Assembly (NCBI RefSeq): GCF_031760065.1
Contig: NZ_CP134500.1
Span: 434,001 to 498,000, forward strand
Reading direction: 5' to 3'
Length of the DNA stretch: 64,000 bases
Source: Streptomyces durocortorensis
GTDB lineage: Bacteria > Actinomycetota > Actinomycetes > Streptomycetales > Streptomycetaceae
A program made the position numbers and the translations under genes. Within the stretch, counting starts at the first letter, position 1; every line of letters begins with the position of its first letter. The notes below the pieces were generated by a model that did no database searches, was not told the origin of the DNA, and was given only the letters and a program-made list of their open reading frames with translations. Positions 57,623 to 64,000 of the stretch are shown here, piece by piece.

Positions 57623-57638
57623 TCTACAGGCCTGTAGA
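57623..57638. promoter_or_regulatory. BlaI-type operator A
   Basis: TCTACAGGCCTGTAGA, a perfect 16-bp palindrome matching the BlaI/MecI core TACA-N2-TGTA. TAGATT overlaps its right half as a possible -10 for the TatA-like gene 41 nt downstream. On the other side it is 94 bp from the ion-channel start. Confidence 0.7.
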
Positions 57639-57678
57639 TTGCCTACCGACGCAGATCGCACGAGAGAAAGCAGCAGCC

Positions 57679-57951
57679 ATGTTGGGGTTCGGTGAGCTCA
57701 CCCTTCTTCTTCTCGTGATCGTGGTGGTCCTGAGCATCAAAAGGCTGCCGGACCTGATGCGTTCGGCCGGCAAGGCCGCGCGCATCCTCAAGAGCGAGAA
57801 GCGGGCCCTCAAGGACCAGGACGCCCCGCACACCGACCCGCAGAGCGTCCCGCAGGCCGGGGCGGCGCCCGGTGGGGCGGCCCCGGACGACGACGCCCGG
57901 CCGTCCCCTCGCGTGATCCGCGGGGAGGCGACCGAGCGCAAGGACCTGTAG
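57679..57951 (+). CDS. TatA/TatE-like twin-arginine translocase component paralogue, 90 aa
   Basis: One N-terminal membrane helix (MLGFGELTLLLLVIVVVLSI), a conserved hinge KRLPDLMRSAGKAARILKSE (amphipathic helix) and a short acidic/Pro-rich tail. This is the TatA topology, with FG before the helix as FGELT. A TatA forms the variable pore of the Tat system; normal tatA genes lie with tatC, whereas this one is alone next to a BlaI operator, so it is probably a stress-specific paralogue. The ATG has GAGAGAAAG upstream. Confidence 0.75.
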   Translation: MLGFGELTLLLLVIVVVLSIKRLPDLMRSAGKAARILKSEKRALKDQDAPHTDPQSVPQAGAAPGGAAPDDDARPSPRVIRGEATERKDL

Positions 57952-57974
57952 CCGCTCGCGGCCCTGGGGGTCCC

Positions 57975-58997
57975 TCAGGCGGCCGTCGGCGGGTGCAGCA
58001 GGCGGGCGAGGAGATCGTCCAGGCTGACCAGTCCGGTAAGCCTGCCCTCCGCGTCGCGGACCACGGCGATCGTGGCGCGCCGATCGCGCAGCTGCTCCAC
58101 GGCGTGGGCGGCGGTCTCCTCCGGTGCCAGCTCCGGGACCGGGCGGGCCAGGTCGCGGGCGAGGACGGCCCGGCCGCCGGCGCGGGCGACCAGGGCGTCG
58201 CGGGCGTGCACTGATCCGAGGATCCGTTCCCCGTCCCGTACCAGCAGGCGGGTGCGGTCGGCCTCGGCCGCGGTGGCCAGGATCCGGTCGAGTCCGGCGT
58301 CCGCGGGGACGGTCGCGATCCGTTCGGCGGGGATCTGGAGGGTGGACACCGGGGCCTGCGGCTCGGTCAGGGACCGGGTCATCAGCCCGGAGTCGCCCTT
58401 GCTGATCAGGCCGAGCCGCTCGGACTCCTCGATGAGGTGGGTGAGCTGGTCCCGGTTGTGCACCGAGGTGAGTTCGTCGCGCGGGGTCACCTTGCAGAGC
58501 CGTACCAGGGCGTTGCTGATCGCGTTCAGCAGCCGGATCAGCGGGCGTACGGCGTTGACCAGCGCGCGGAAGGGCGGGCTCAGGAGCATCGCGGAGCGCT
58601 CCGGGTGGGCGATGGCCCAGGACTTGGGTGCCATTTCGCCGACGACCATGTGCAGGAAGACGACGACCATCATCGCCAGCGCGAAGGCGATGCCGTAGCT
58701 GAGGGCGGCGGGCAGTCCGAGCCGCTCCAGCAGCGGGTCCAGCTCGTGCGAGATCGCGGGCTTGGACACGGAGCCGAGGCCCAGGGTGCAGATGGTGATG
58801 CCGAGCTGGGCACCCGCGAGCATCAGGGACAGCTCGCGCATTCCGGCGAGCGCCGCCTTCGCCCCGCGCTGCCCCCGGGCGGCGGCCTGTTCCATGCGGT
58901 GGCGCTTGGAGGCGACCAGGGCGAACTCGGCGGCGACGAAGAATCCGCTGCCGATCAGCAGCAGGACGGTCACGAAGAGGGCCAGGGGGAAACTCAT
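57975..58997 (-). CDS. CNNM/CorC-type (hemolysin-family) membrane protein with CBS domains, 340 aa
   Basis: N-terminal CNNM transmembrane domain (about 1-150: LALFVTVLLLIGSGFFVAAEFALVAS, IAFALAMMVVVFLHMVVGEMAPKSWAIAHPE) followed by a paired CBS region (about 205-335: PVSTLQIPAERIATVPADAG, ERILGSVHARDALVA, RRATIAVVRDAEGRLTGLVSLDDLL). Such proteins bind adenine nucleotides and are linked to Mg2+ or Co2+ export or resistance. It starts within the last codons of the upstream homologue (4-bp ATGA overlap), so the two are coupled. It ends convergent to the TatA-like gene. Confidence 0.87.
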   Translation of the reverse strand: MSFPLALFVTVLLLIGSGFFVAAEFALVASKRHRMEQAAARGQRGAKAALAGMRELSLMLAGAQLGITICTLGLGSVSKPAISHELDPLLERLGLPAALSYGIAFALAMMVVVFLHMVVGEMAPKSWAIAHPERSAMLLSPPFRALVNAVRPLIRLLNAISNALVRLCKVTPRDELTSVHNRDQLTHLIEESERLGLISKGDSGLMTRSLTEPQAPVSTLQIPAERIATVPADAGLDRILATAAEADRTRLLVRDGERILGSVHARDALVARAGGRAVLARDLARPVPELAPEETAAHAVEQLRDRRATIAVVRDAEGRLTGLVSLDDLLARLLHPPTAA

Positions 58998-60325
58998 GCC
59001 TGCGGCTCCTGTTCGGTGCGTCCGGTGCCTTGGGTGCTTTCGATGCGGACGTACTCGGCGACGTGCCGGTCGAGCGTGCGGACCTCGATCCGGGCGGTGC
59101 CGGTGGTGAGCCGGTCCCCCACCGTCGGGAAGCGGCCGAGCCGGTCGATGATCAGTCCGGCCAGGGTGTCGTAGTCGTCGCTCTCCTGGGGCAGTTCGAC
59201 GCCGGTGGCCTCCTGGATCTCGTCGGGGCGGCGCCCCGCGTCGACGATCCAGCCGGTCCCGTCGGCCACCGCGAGTTCGACGACGGTGTCGCTCTCGTCC
59301 GCGATGTCCCCGACGAGCTCCTCGGCGATGTCCTCGTAGGTGACGATCCCGGCGAGGCCGCCGTGCTCGTCCAGGACGACGGCGAACTCGTCGTCACGCT
59401 CCCGCATCTGCGCGACGGCCGCGGGGAGTCTCAGAAGCTCGGGCAGCAGGAGGGGGCGGCGTGCCAGGGTGCCCACGGTGGTGCGGCCGACGTCGGCGGT
59501 CGAGAGGCGCATCAACTCCCGTACGCCCAGGACTCCGGCGGGGTCGTCGGGGTGGTCCCCGAGCACGGGGTAGTTGGAGTGTCCGTGGCGGGCGATCAGC
59601 TCGACGGCCTCGGCGGCCATGGCGTCCCGGCGGACGAAGGCGACATCGGCGCGCGGGATCATCACCTCGCCGAGGGTGCGCTCGGAGAACTCCAGGGCGT
59701 GGTCGATCAGCTCGGCGGTCGCGGCGGGCAGCTGGCCCTGCTCGTGGGACTCGCCGATCAGATGGCCGAGCTCCTCCAGCGTGGCGCCGTGGTGGAGCTC
59801 CTCGACGGGTTCGATGCCGATCCGACGCAGCAGCCGGTTGGCGGCGCTGTCGAAGACGCGGATCACCGGGCCGACGGCTCGGAGGTAGATCAGGGTGGAG
59901 GCGGCCAGGGACTTCGCCATCCGCTCGGGGATGGCGAGGGCGAGGTTCTTCGGGGCGAGTTCGCCCAGGACCATCTGGATGACGGTCGCCACCACGAAGG
60001 AGAGCGCCACGGAGATGCCCGACACCACTCCGTCGGGCACACCTGTGCCGCTCAGGGCGGGCCGCAGCAGGGTGGAGACGGACGGTTCGGCGAGGAAGCC
60101 GACGATCAGCCCCGTGACGGTGATGCCCAGCTGCGCGCCGGACAGCATGAACGAGAGCCGTTCCAGGACGTTCACGGCGCGGGCGGCCCGCTTGTCACCC
60201 GCCGCGGCCTCCCGGGAGAGGGTGAGGCGGTCGGCGGAGACGTAGGCGAACTCCTGGGCGACGAAGTAGCCGGTCCCGGCGGTGAGGACGAAGACGGCCA
60301 GGAGGCCGAGCAGCGCGGCGGTCAT
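58994..60325 (-). CDS. CNNM/CorC-type (hemolysin-family) membrane protein with CBS and CorC_HlyC domains, 443 aa
   Basis: Larger paralogue of the next gene. It has the same N-terminal CNNM helices (TAALLGLLAVFVLTAGTGYFVAQEF, AQLGITVTGLIVGFL, VVATVIQMVLGELAPKNLALAIPE), CBS pair (about 205-330: GEVMIPRADVAFV, GHSNYPVLGDHP, DEFAVVLDEHGGLAGIVTYEDIAEELVG in order) and a C-terminal transporter-associated CorC_HlyC domain (about 350-435). It is the first gene of the pair. A BlaI-type half-palindrome lies 240 bp upstream. Confidence 0.88.
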   Translation of the reverse strand: MTAALLGLLAVFVLTAGTGYFVAQEFAYVSADRLTLSREAAAGDKRAARAVNVLERLSFMLSGAQLGITVTGLIVGFLAEPSVSTLLRPALSGTGVPDGVVSGISVALSFVVATVIQMVLGELAPKNLALAIPERMAKSLAASTLIYLRAVGPVIRVFDSAANRLLRRIGIEPVEELHHGATLEELGHLIGESHEQGQLPAATAELIDHALEFSERTLGEVMIPRADVAFVRRDAMAAEAVELIARHGHSNYPVLGDHPDDPAGVLGVRELMRLSTADVGRTTVGTLARRPLLLPELLRLPAAVAQMRERDDEFAVVLDEHGGLAGIVTYEDIAEELVGDIADESDTVVELAVADGTGWIVDAGRRPDEIQEATGVELPQESDDYDTLAGLIIDRLGRFPTVGDRLTTGTARIEVRTLDRHVAEYVRIESTQGTGRTEQEPQA

Positions 60326-60726
60326 CGGGCACTCGCCCCACAGGAGCGGTGGCCCACCCGGTCCGGGGCCGCGGTGGCGGACCGGGCGCGGTGGAAGTCA
60401 GGCCCCGAAGGGCGGAGGTCAGGCCCCGAAGGGCCCGGACTGGCATACAACGCATGGCTCCTGTCCGGCTGGGGGTCCAGCCAATGTATGGAGGGGCAGC
60501 GCCCGCTCCGCCGCTGCCGGTGCGTTTCCGGCGGCGCCCACGATGGGACTGCGGTCCACGAACTCTACAGCGGAGTAGACCGGAGATCGGGGCGGCCTCC
60601 GTGGCGAGAACCTTTCGGTGCCGGGCACGGCCGGGAACTGACCGGCCGCCCTCCGCGGTTGTGCTGTCGGCCCCGACCGGGGCCACCCGCCGTCAAGGCG
60701 GGGCGACATGCTCCCAGGAGGCAGCA
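60326..60726. other. 400-bp divergent intergenic region
   Basis: Holds the BlaI-type site B and a 17-bp direct repeat (GTCAGGCCCCGAAGGGC at 60397-60413 and 60418-60434, period 21). The rest has no convincing gene; open frames in it lack RBS and are shadow-like. It separates the CNNM pair from the small gene at 60727. Confidence 0.5.
60564..60579. promoter_or_regulatory. BlaI-type operator B (imperfect)
   Basis: TCTACAGCGGAGTAGA keeps both outer half-sites TCTAC and GTAGA of sites A and C with the same 6-bp spacing, but the inner bases are not palindromic. It lies between the divergent CNNM pair and the small + strand gene. Confidence 0.55.
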
Positions 60727-60948
60727 GTGGCCCAGATCGACCTGGACAAGGTGCTCGACAAGGCTTACGCGGACAAGGACCTCAGCACGATTCTGGCGGC
60801 CCCGGTCTCGGCGCTGAAGGGCGTCTCGGACCGCGACGGCGAGCTGCTCCAGGAGGCGTTCAACGTCAAGACGGTGGCAGATCTGGCCAACCTGAAGTAC
60901 GCCCGCTGGGCCCAGGCCCTCGCCGCGCTCGACGTCGGCCGGGCCTGA
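60727..60948 (+). CDS. small helix-hairpin-helix-like protein, 73 aa
   Basis: A short, soluble, helical protein with VAQIDLDKVLDKAYADKD, then LAAPVSALKGVSDRDGELL and NVKTVADLANLKYARWAQAL. The LKGVSDRDGELLQEAFNV-type pattern resembles helix-hairpin-helix helical-hairpin proteins that bind DNA or other partners, but the call is tentative. It starts at GTG with AGGAGG 6 nt upstream, a strong support. It is flanked by BlaI site B and MITE-like element 3. Confidence 0.6.
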   Translation: MAQIDLDKVLDKAYADKDLSTILAAPVSALKGVSDRDGELLQEAFNVKTVADLANLKYARWAQALAALDVGRA

Positions 60949-61003
60949 CGGGCTCCGGTGCGGCCCACCGGGCTCCTCCGGCGGGCCGCACCGCGCCTCT
61001 CCC

Positions 61004-61167
61004 AAGGGCTGTCCCGCGATCCCTGGTGGATCAGCGCGCGGCGTCAGATGCGGCGCATCGCAAGGCGGAGGGACGCCCGCATACTGGATGTATGCGGACG
61101 TTGCGACAACGCGGCAAGGTGCCGTAGCTGTCGTTGCGCGCCCGCCAGGGATCGCGGGACAGCCCTT
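61004..61167. mobile_element. MITE-like element 3 (about 164 bp)
   Basis: Terminal inverted repeats of 26 bp with one mismatch (61004-61029 and 61142-61167; AAGGGCTGTCCCGCGATCCC at the left). It is homologous over its whole length to element 2 but inverted; by eye about four fifths of positions agree. It has no transposase. The right end overlaps the TAA stop of the M56 gene (61168-61166). A short frame, MRRIARRRDARI..., is open in it as in element 2. Confidence 0.8.
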
Positions 61168-62098
61168 AGAGAGGTGTCGCCGCTTCCAGGACGAGGAACA
61201 GCGCCACGGCCGCGTTGAGCGCCGACAGTGCCGAGACGGTCGTCCCGGCCGCGGCGACGAACGCGGCGGCCCCGGCCGGGGTGAGGGCGGGCGGCCATCC
61301 CCGGTCCGGCGGCACGGGACCGAGTAGCGCGGCCACCCGGCGGGGCACCGGTCCCGTCGCGGCGAACGCGGCGAAGGCCGGGCGGCCGGGGGCCGGACGG
61401 GAGACGAGAGCCGCCTTGCCGACCGCGCGAGCGGTCAGCCTGCGGTCGCCCGTGACCCGGGCCGCCTCCTCGTCCGCCCAGCGCTCCGTGCTGTAGACCA
61501 GGGCCGCGATCAGGGGCCGCAGGAGGGGGTTGACGCATCCAGCCAGCCGGGTCGCGAGCAGCAGCCGGTGGTGACGCCCCGCCAGGTGGGCCTGCTCGTG
61601 GGCGAACAGCGCCCGGCGCTCCGCCGGCTCCAGGGAGGCGAGCATCGCGGTGGAGACCAGCACCCGACCCGGGGAACCGGGAAGCGCGTAGGCGTACGGC
61701 ACGTCATCGGGGAGCACGGCGAGGTCGCCGCCCGGCAGACCTGCCAGCGCCCGGTGCGCCCGGGCCCGGAAGAGGTAGTGGCGGTGGACGGTGAAACCGC
61801 AGGACACGGCCACGGCGACGAGCGCGACGATGGCGGCCTTGCCCGCGAACGCGTCGTGGGGCACGGCGTCGCGGACCTCGTCGTCGGACCAGCCGTCGGG
61901 CAGCGGATTGCCGGGCAGCTGGGCCGTGCCGACGACCACCAGCAGCCCGAGGCAGACCAGGCTGCAAGAGGCGAGGATCACGGCGGCGGTGGCCAGCAGC
62001 CGCGCGGCCCTGCGGGGGTGGAGGTGCTGTTCGGCGAGCCGCGCGATCGGCAGGGCGGTCAGCGGGAGAACGAGAGGCAGGAAGACGAAGACACCCAT
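61166..62098 (-). CDS. M56-family membrane metallopeptidase, partner of BlaI, 310 aa
   Basis: N-terminal membrane helices (VFVFLPLVLPLTALPIARLAE, AAVILASCSLVCLGLLVVVG, IVALVAVAVSCGFTVH), zinc motif LFAHEQAHLAGRHH (about 170-183) with downstream VYSTERWADEEAARVTG acid site, and a last helix near the C-terminus. It resembles BlaR1 in its protease part but lacks the penicillin-binding sensor, so the signal is different. It starts 2 nt after the BlaI stop and must be cotranscribed. Expected role: cleave or trigger loss of BlaI. Confidence 0.87.
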   Translation of the reverse strand: MGVFVFLPLVLPLTALPIARLAEQHLHPRRAARLLATAAVILASCSLVCLGLLVVVGTAQLPGNPLPDGWSDDEVRDAVPHDAFAGKAAIVALVAVAVSCGFTVHRHYLFRARAHRALAGLPGGDLAVLPDDVPYAYALPGSPGRVLVSTAMLASLEPAERRALFAHEQAHLAGRHHRLLLATRLAGCVNPLLRPLIAALVYSTERWADEEAARVTGDRRLTARAVGKAALVSRPAPGRPAFAAFAATGPVPRRVAALLGPVPPDRGWPPALTPAGAAAFVAAAGTTVSALSALNAAVALFLVLEAATPL

Positions 62099-62100
62099 CG

Positions 62101-62532
62101 TCAGCGCTCCGGCCGGTCCGTGGGCGCGTGGGGGTGGCCGGGACCGCTCTCGGCGAGCAGGGACCGCAGCAGCTCCTCGTCGTGGGAGGACAGGACGGAG
62201 ACGAAGCTGGAGAGCACCGCGTCGCGGTCGCTCTGCTTGTCGAGCAGTCGGCGCATGCGCAGCGCGGCGAGGCCCGCCTCGTTCGCCACGGGCTGCCACA
62301 GGACGGGGCGTTTGGGCCCGGTGCGGGTGACCGCCTGCTTGGCGTGCAGCCGGGTGAGGATGGTGATGACCGTGCTGTACGACAGGCCGCCGCCGAGCCG
62401 TTCCAGCACCCAGGCCGCGTTCACCGGCTCGCTGGCCTCGCCCAGCACCGACAGCACCTGGGCCTCCAGCTCGCCCTGGCCCCGTCTGCGGACAGGCACT
62501 TCCCGCTCGCCACCGGCTCCTTCGGCTTCCAC
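62101..62532 (-). CDS. blaI: BlaI/MecI-family repressor, 143 aa
   Basis: A winged-helix repressor. The HTH reads [46 protein letters not shown] in order (about 35-80), the BlaI hallmark being [11 protein letters not shown]. The C-terminal half [31 protein letters not shown] forms the dimerisation helices. BlaI proteins bind TACA-N2-TGTA palindromes; three such sites lie nearby. Start is GTG 62532 with GGGGGTCGGG upstream. The gene lies in front of an M56 protease, the standard BlaI/BlaR-type pairing. Confidence 0.88.
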   Translation of the reverse strand: MEAEGAGGEREVPVRRRGQGELEAQVLSVLGEASEPVNAAWVLERLGGGLSYSTVITILTRLHAKQAVTRTGPKRPVLWQPVANEAGLAALRMRRLLDKQSDRDAVLSSFVSVLSSHDEELLRSLLAESGPGHPHAPTDRPER

Positions 62533-62664
62533 GGCCCGACCCCCTGTTTCCGTCCGGCCCGGTTCCGGCCGTTCACCGGCCGGGCATCGGGAAATCGTAT
62601 CCAGCCACCGGGAGGAGCGGCCACCGGCCGGGAGCGGCGGGAATCGTCCGTCTTCCGGCACGGC

Positions 62665-62686
62665 AAATCTACAGTGCTGTAGATTT
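62665..62686. promoter_or_regulatory. BlaI-type operator C
   Basis: AAATCTACAG-TG-CTGTAGATTT: 10-base arms in exact complement with the BlaI core TACA..TGTA, AT-rich flanks. TAGATT overlaps the right arm. It lies 31 nt before the first TerD ATG and 133 bp from the BlaI start, so it may control both directions. Confidence 0.75.
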
Positions 62687-62717
62687 GACCACCCGTCACC
62701 GTACAAGGGAGAACATC

Positions 62718-63293
62718 ATGGGCGTGAGTCTGGCCAAGGGCGGAAATGTCTCGCTGAGCAAGGAAGCCCCCGGTCTGACCGCGATCCTCGTCGGTCTCGG
62801 CTGGGACGTCCGCACCACGACCGGCACGGACTACGACCTGGACGCGAGCGCGCTGCTCTGCGACGAGGCCGGCAAGGTCCTGTCGAACGAGCACTTCATC
62901 TTCTACAACAACCTGAAGAGCCCCGACGGCTCGGTCGAGCACACCGGGGACAACCTCACCGGTGAGGGCGAGGGCGACGACGAGATCGTCAAGGTCGACC
63001 TCTCCGCGGTGCCCGCGACCGTCGCGAAGATCGTGTTCCCGGTCTCCATCCACGAGGCGGAGGGCCGCGGGCAGAGCTTCGGCCAGGTCCGCAACGCCTA
63101 CATCCGCGTGGTGAACCAGGCGGGCGGCGCGGAGATCGCCCGCTACGACCTGAGCGAGGACGCCTCCACCGAGACCGCCATGGTCTTCGGCGAGCTGTAC
63201 CGGCACGGCGCGGAGTGGAAGTTCCGTGCGGTCGGGCAGGGTTACGCCTCCGGGCTCAGCGGCATCGTCGCCGACTTCGGGGTCAGTCTCTGA
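62718..63293 (+). CDS. TerD-family tellurium-resistance protein, 191 aa
   Basis: A calcium-binding TerD domain. Family hallmarks: [18 protein letters not shown] (about 3-20), [21 protein letters not shown] (about 27-47), [28 protein letters not shown] in order (Ca-binding acid cluster, about 69-96) and YDLSEDAS near the end. Such proteins are induced by membrane or oxidative stress and protect against tellurite. RBS AAGGGAG precedes the ATG. BlaI operator C is directly upstream. Confidence 0.92.
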   Translation: MGVSLAKGGNVSLSKEAPGLTAILVGLGWDVRTTTGTDYDLDASALLCDEAGKVLSNEHFIFYNNLKSPDGSVEHTGDNLTGEGEGDDEIVKVDLSAVPATVAKIVFPVSIHEAEGRGQSFGQVRNAYIRVVNQAGGAEIARYDLSEDASTETAMVFGELYRHGAEWKFRAVGQGYASGLSGIVADFGVSL

Positions 63294-63370
63294 GCCGCCG
63301 GGCTCCGGACACGCACACCACACGAAGTCCAGCAACACAGGCATCAGCACCAGGTACCGAAGGCGGAACC

Positions 63371-63952
63371 ATGACGATCAACCTCACCAAGGGCCAGCAG
63401 GTCAGTCTCACCAAGTCCGGCGGCGGCGAACTCGGCGTCGTGCGGATGGGTCTGGGCTGGAAGTCCGCTCCCCGCAAGGGGTTCCTGGCCCGGCTGACCG
63501 CCCGCGACATCGATCTGGACGCCTCGGCGGTGCTCTTCGCGGGCGGTCAGCCGCAGGACGTGGTCTTCTTCCAGCACCTGACCAGCGATGACGGTTCGGT
63601 CCAGCACACCGGGGACAACCGGGTGGGCGGGGCGGGCGAGGGCGGCGACGACGAGTCCATCGTCGTCGACCTGCGGCGTGTGCCCGCCCATGTGGACCAG
63701 ATCGTCTTCACGGTGAACTCGTTCACCGGCCAGACCTTCGAGGAGGTCGAGGCCGCCTTCTGCCGGCTGGTCGACGAGAGCAACGGGCAGGAGCTGGCCC
63801 GCTACACCCTGACCGGGGGCGGACGGCACACCGCGCAGATCATGGCCAAGGTCCAGCGGGCGGGCGCGGGCTGGCAGATGACCGCCATCGGAGCGGCGGC
63901 GGACGGGCGCACGTTCCAGGACCTCATGCCCGCGGTTGCACAGCACCTGTAG
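63371..63952 (+). CDS. TerD-family tellurium-resistance protein, 193 aa
   Basis: Second TerD protein, diverged from the first: INLTKGQQVSLTKSGGG, VRMGLGWKSAP, DIDLDASAVL, SDDGSVQHTGDNRVGGAGEGGDDESI and YTLTGGGRHTA. It has a basic insertion (RKGFLARLTARD, about 32-43) before the DLDASA block, seen in a subset of TerD paralogues. It follows the first TerD gene by 77 nt and is probably cotranscribed. A terminator follows at the window end. Confidence 0.92.
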   Translation: MTINLTKGQQVSLTKSGGGELGVVRMGLGWKSAPRKGFLARLTARDIDLDASAVLFAGGQPQDVVFFQHLTSDDGSVQHTGDNRVGGAGEGGDDESIVVDLRRVPAHVDQIVFTVNSFTGQTFEEVEAAFCRLVDESNGQELARYTLTGGGRHTAQIMAKVQRAGAGWQMTAIGAAADGRTFQDLMPAVAQHL

Positions 63953-63970
63953 TTCCACCGGCTTCACCGC

Positions 63971-64000
63971 GCCGGCCCGGAGGGCAGCCACCGGGCCGGC
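63971..64000 (+). terminator. terminator after the TerD genes
   Basis: GCCGGCCCGG (63971-63980) and CCGGGCCGGC (63991-64000) are exact complements around a 10-nt loop; the stem reaches the window edge and may continue. Confidence 0.7.

Noticed and set aside
1-64000. tRNA, rRNA, CRISPR array, intact insertion sequence, prophage
   Set aside because: No cloverleaf with CCA-type end, no rRNA-like conserved blocks, no regularly spaced repeats and no transposase or phage structural genes were seen by eye.

Overview
The window is chromosomal DNA from a high-GC actinomycete, almost certainly a Streptomyces. Evidence: very high GC with G/C-ending codons, frequent GTG starts, many leaderless starts behind TANNNT -10 boxes, mycothiol-type and deazaflavin-type enzymes, a transmembrane Ser/Thr kinase with a PASTA-less tail, and DasR-, PafBC- and BlaI-like control sites. 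I see no rRNA, tRNA, CRISPR array, intact transposase, prophage or large secondary-metabolite cluster. It looks like ordinary chromosome with many divergent and convergent gene pairs, separated by strong hairpins or by short inverted-repeat elements.

Layout. 1-9 kb: partial PLP cysteine-synthase-like enzyme, small unknown protein, anti-sigma-type ATPase, ROK regulator divergent from an MFS transporter, mycothiol-dependent isomerase-family protein, a wrecked LuxR regulator, TetR regulator divergent from a deazaflavin oxidoreductase, then a geranylgeranyl-reductase-like flavoprotein. 9-18 kb: M20 dipeptidase, broken metallo-beta-lactamase-fold gene, P-loop/Nudix fusion, ROK sugar kinase divergent from a LacI regulator, DUF6986 aldolase, and etfBA. 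18-30 kb: flavin reductase, thioredoxin, acyltransferase, B3/B4 protein, transglutaminase-like protein, threonine aldolase, SDR, DUF6421, glycerophosphodiesterase, GNAT, then a + strand run of membrane proteins (DUF5134, M56 peptidase, PAP2) and a HAD hydrolase. 30-40 kb: secreted LVIVD-repeat protein, DUF305 lipoprotein, FprA-type reductase, methyltransferase, a BNR-repeat protein behind a PafBC-type promoter, uracil-DNA glycosylase, BadF-type kinase and a CbiX-like chelatase. 40-48 kb: lactonase with a DasR-like site, FUSC exporter with a leader peptide and attenuator-like hairpin, Lrp regulator, HAD phosphatase, Ser/Thr kinase, aldo/keto reductase, stand-alone LigD phosphoesterase domain. 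48-57.5 kb: a 1596-residue HEAT-repeat protein, a second geranylgeranyl-reductase-like enzyme, an unknown membrane protein and an ion channel. 57.5-64 kb: a stress island with a TatA-like protein, two CNNM/CBS membrane proteins, a small helix-hairpin-helix-like protein, a BlaI-M56 pair and two TerD proteins.

The most interesting coherent picture is the last island. Three copies of a BlaI-type palindrome (TCTAC-N6-GTAGA) lie at 57623, 60564 and 62665, next to the TatA-like/ion-channel, CNNM/small-protein and TerD transcription units. A BlaI repressor and an M56 membrane protease without a penicillin-sensor domain are encoded between them. This suggests a local protease-released repressor circuit controlling envelope, ion and tellurite-type stress genes.

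Other notable signals: a 28-codon leader ORF overlapping an intrinsic terminator ahead of the FUSC gene; two homologous ~165-bp MITE-like elements in opposite orientation plus a third unrelated 137-bp one, all between convergent genes and each supplying or overlapping a stop codon; and a 42-bp tandem repeat ahead of the giant HEAT-repeat gene.
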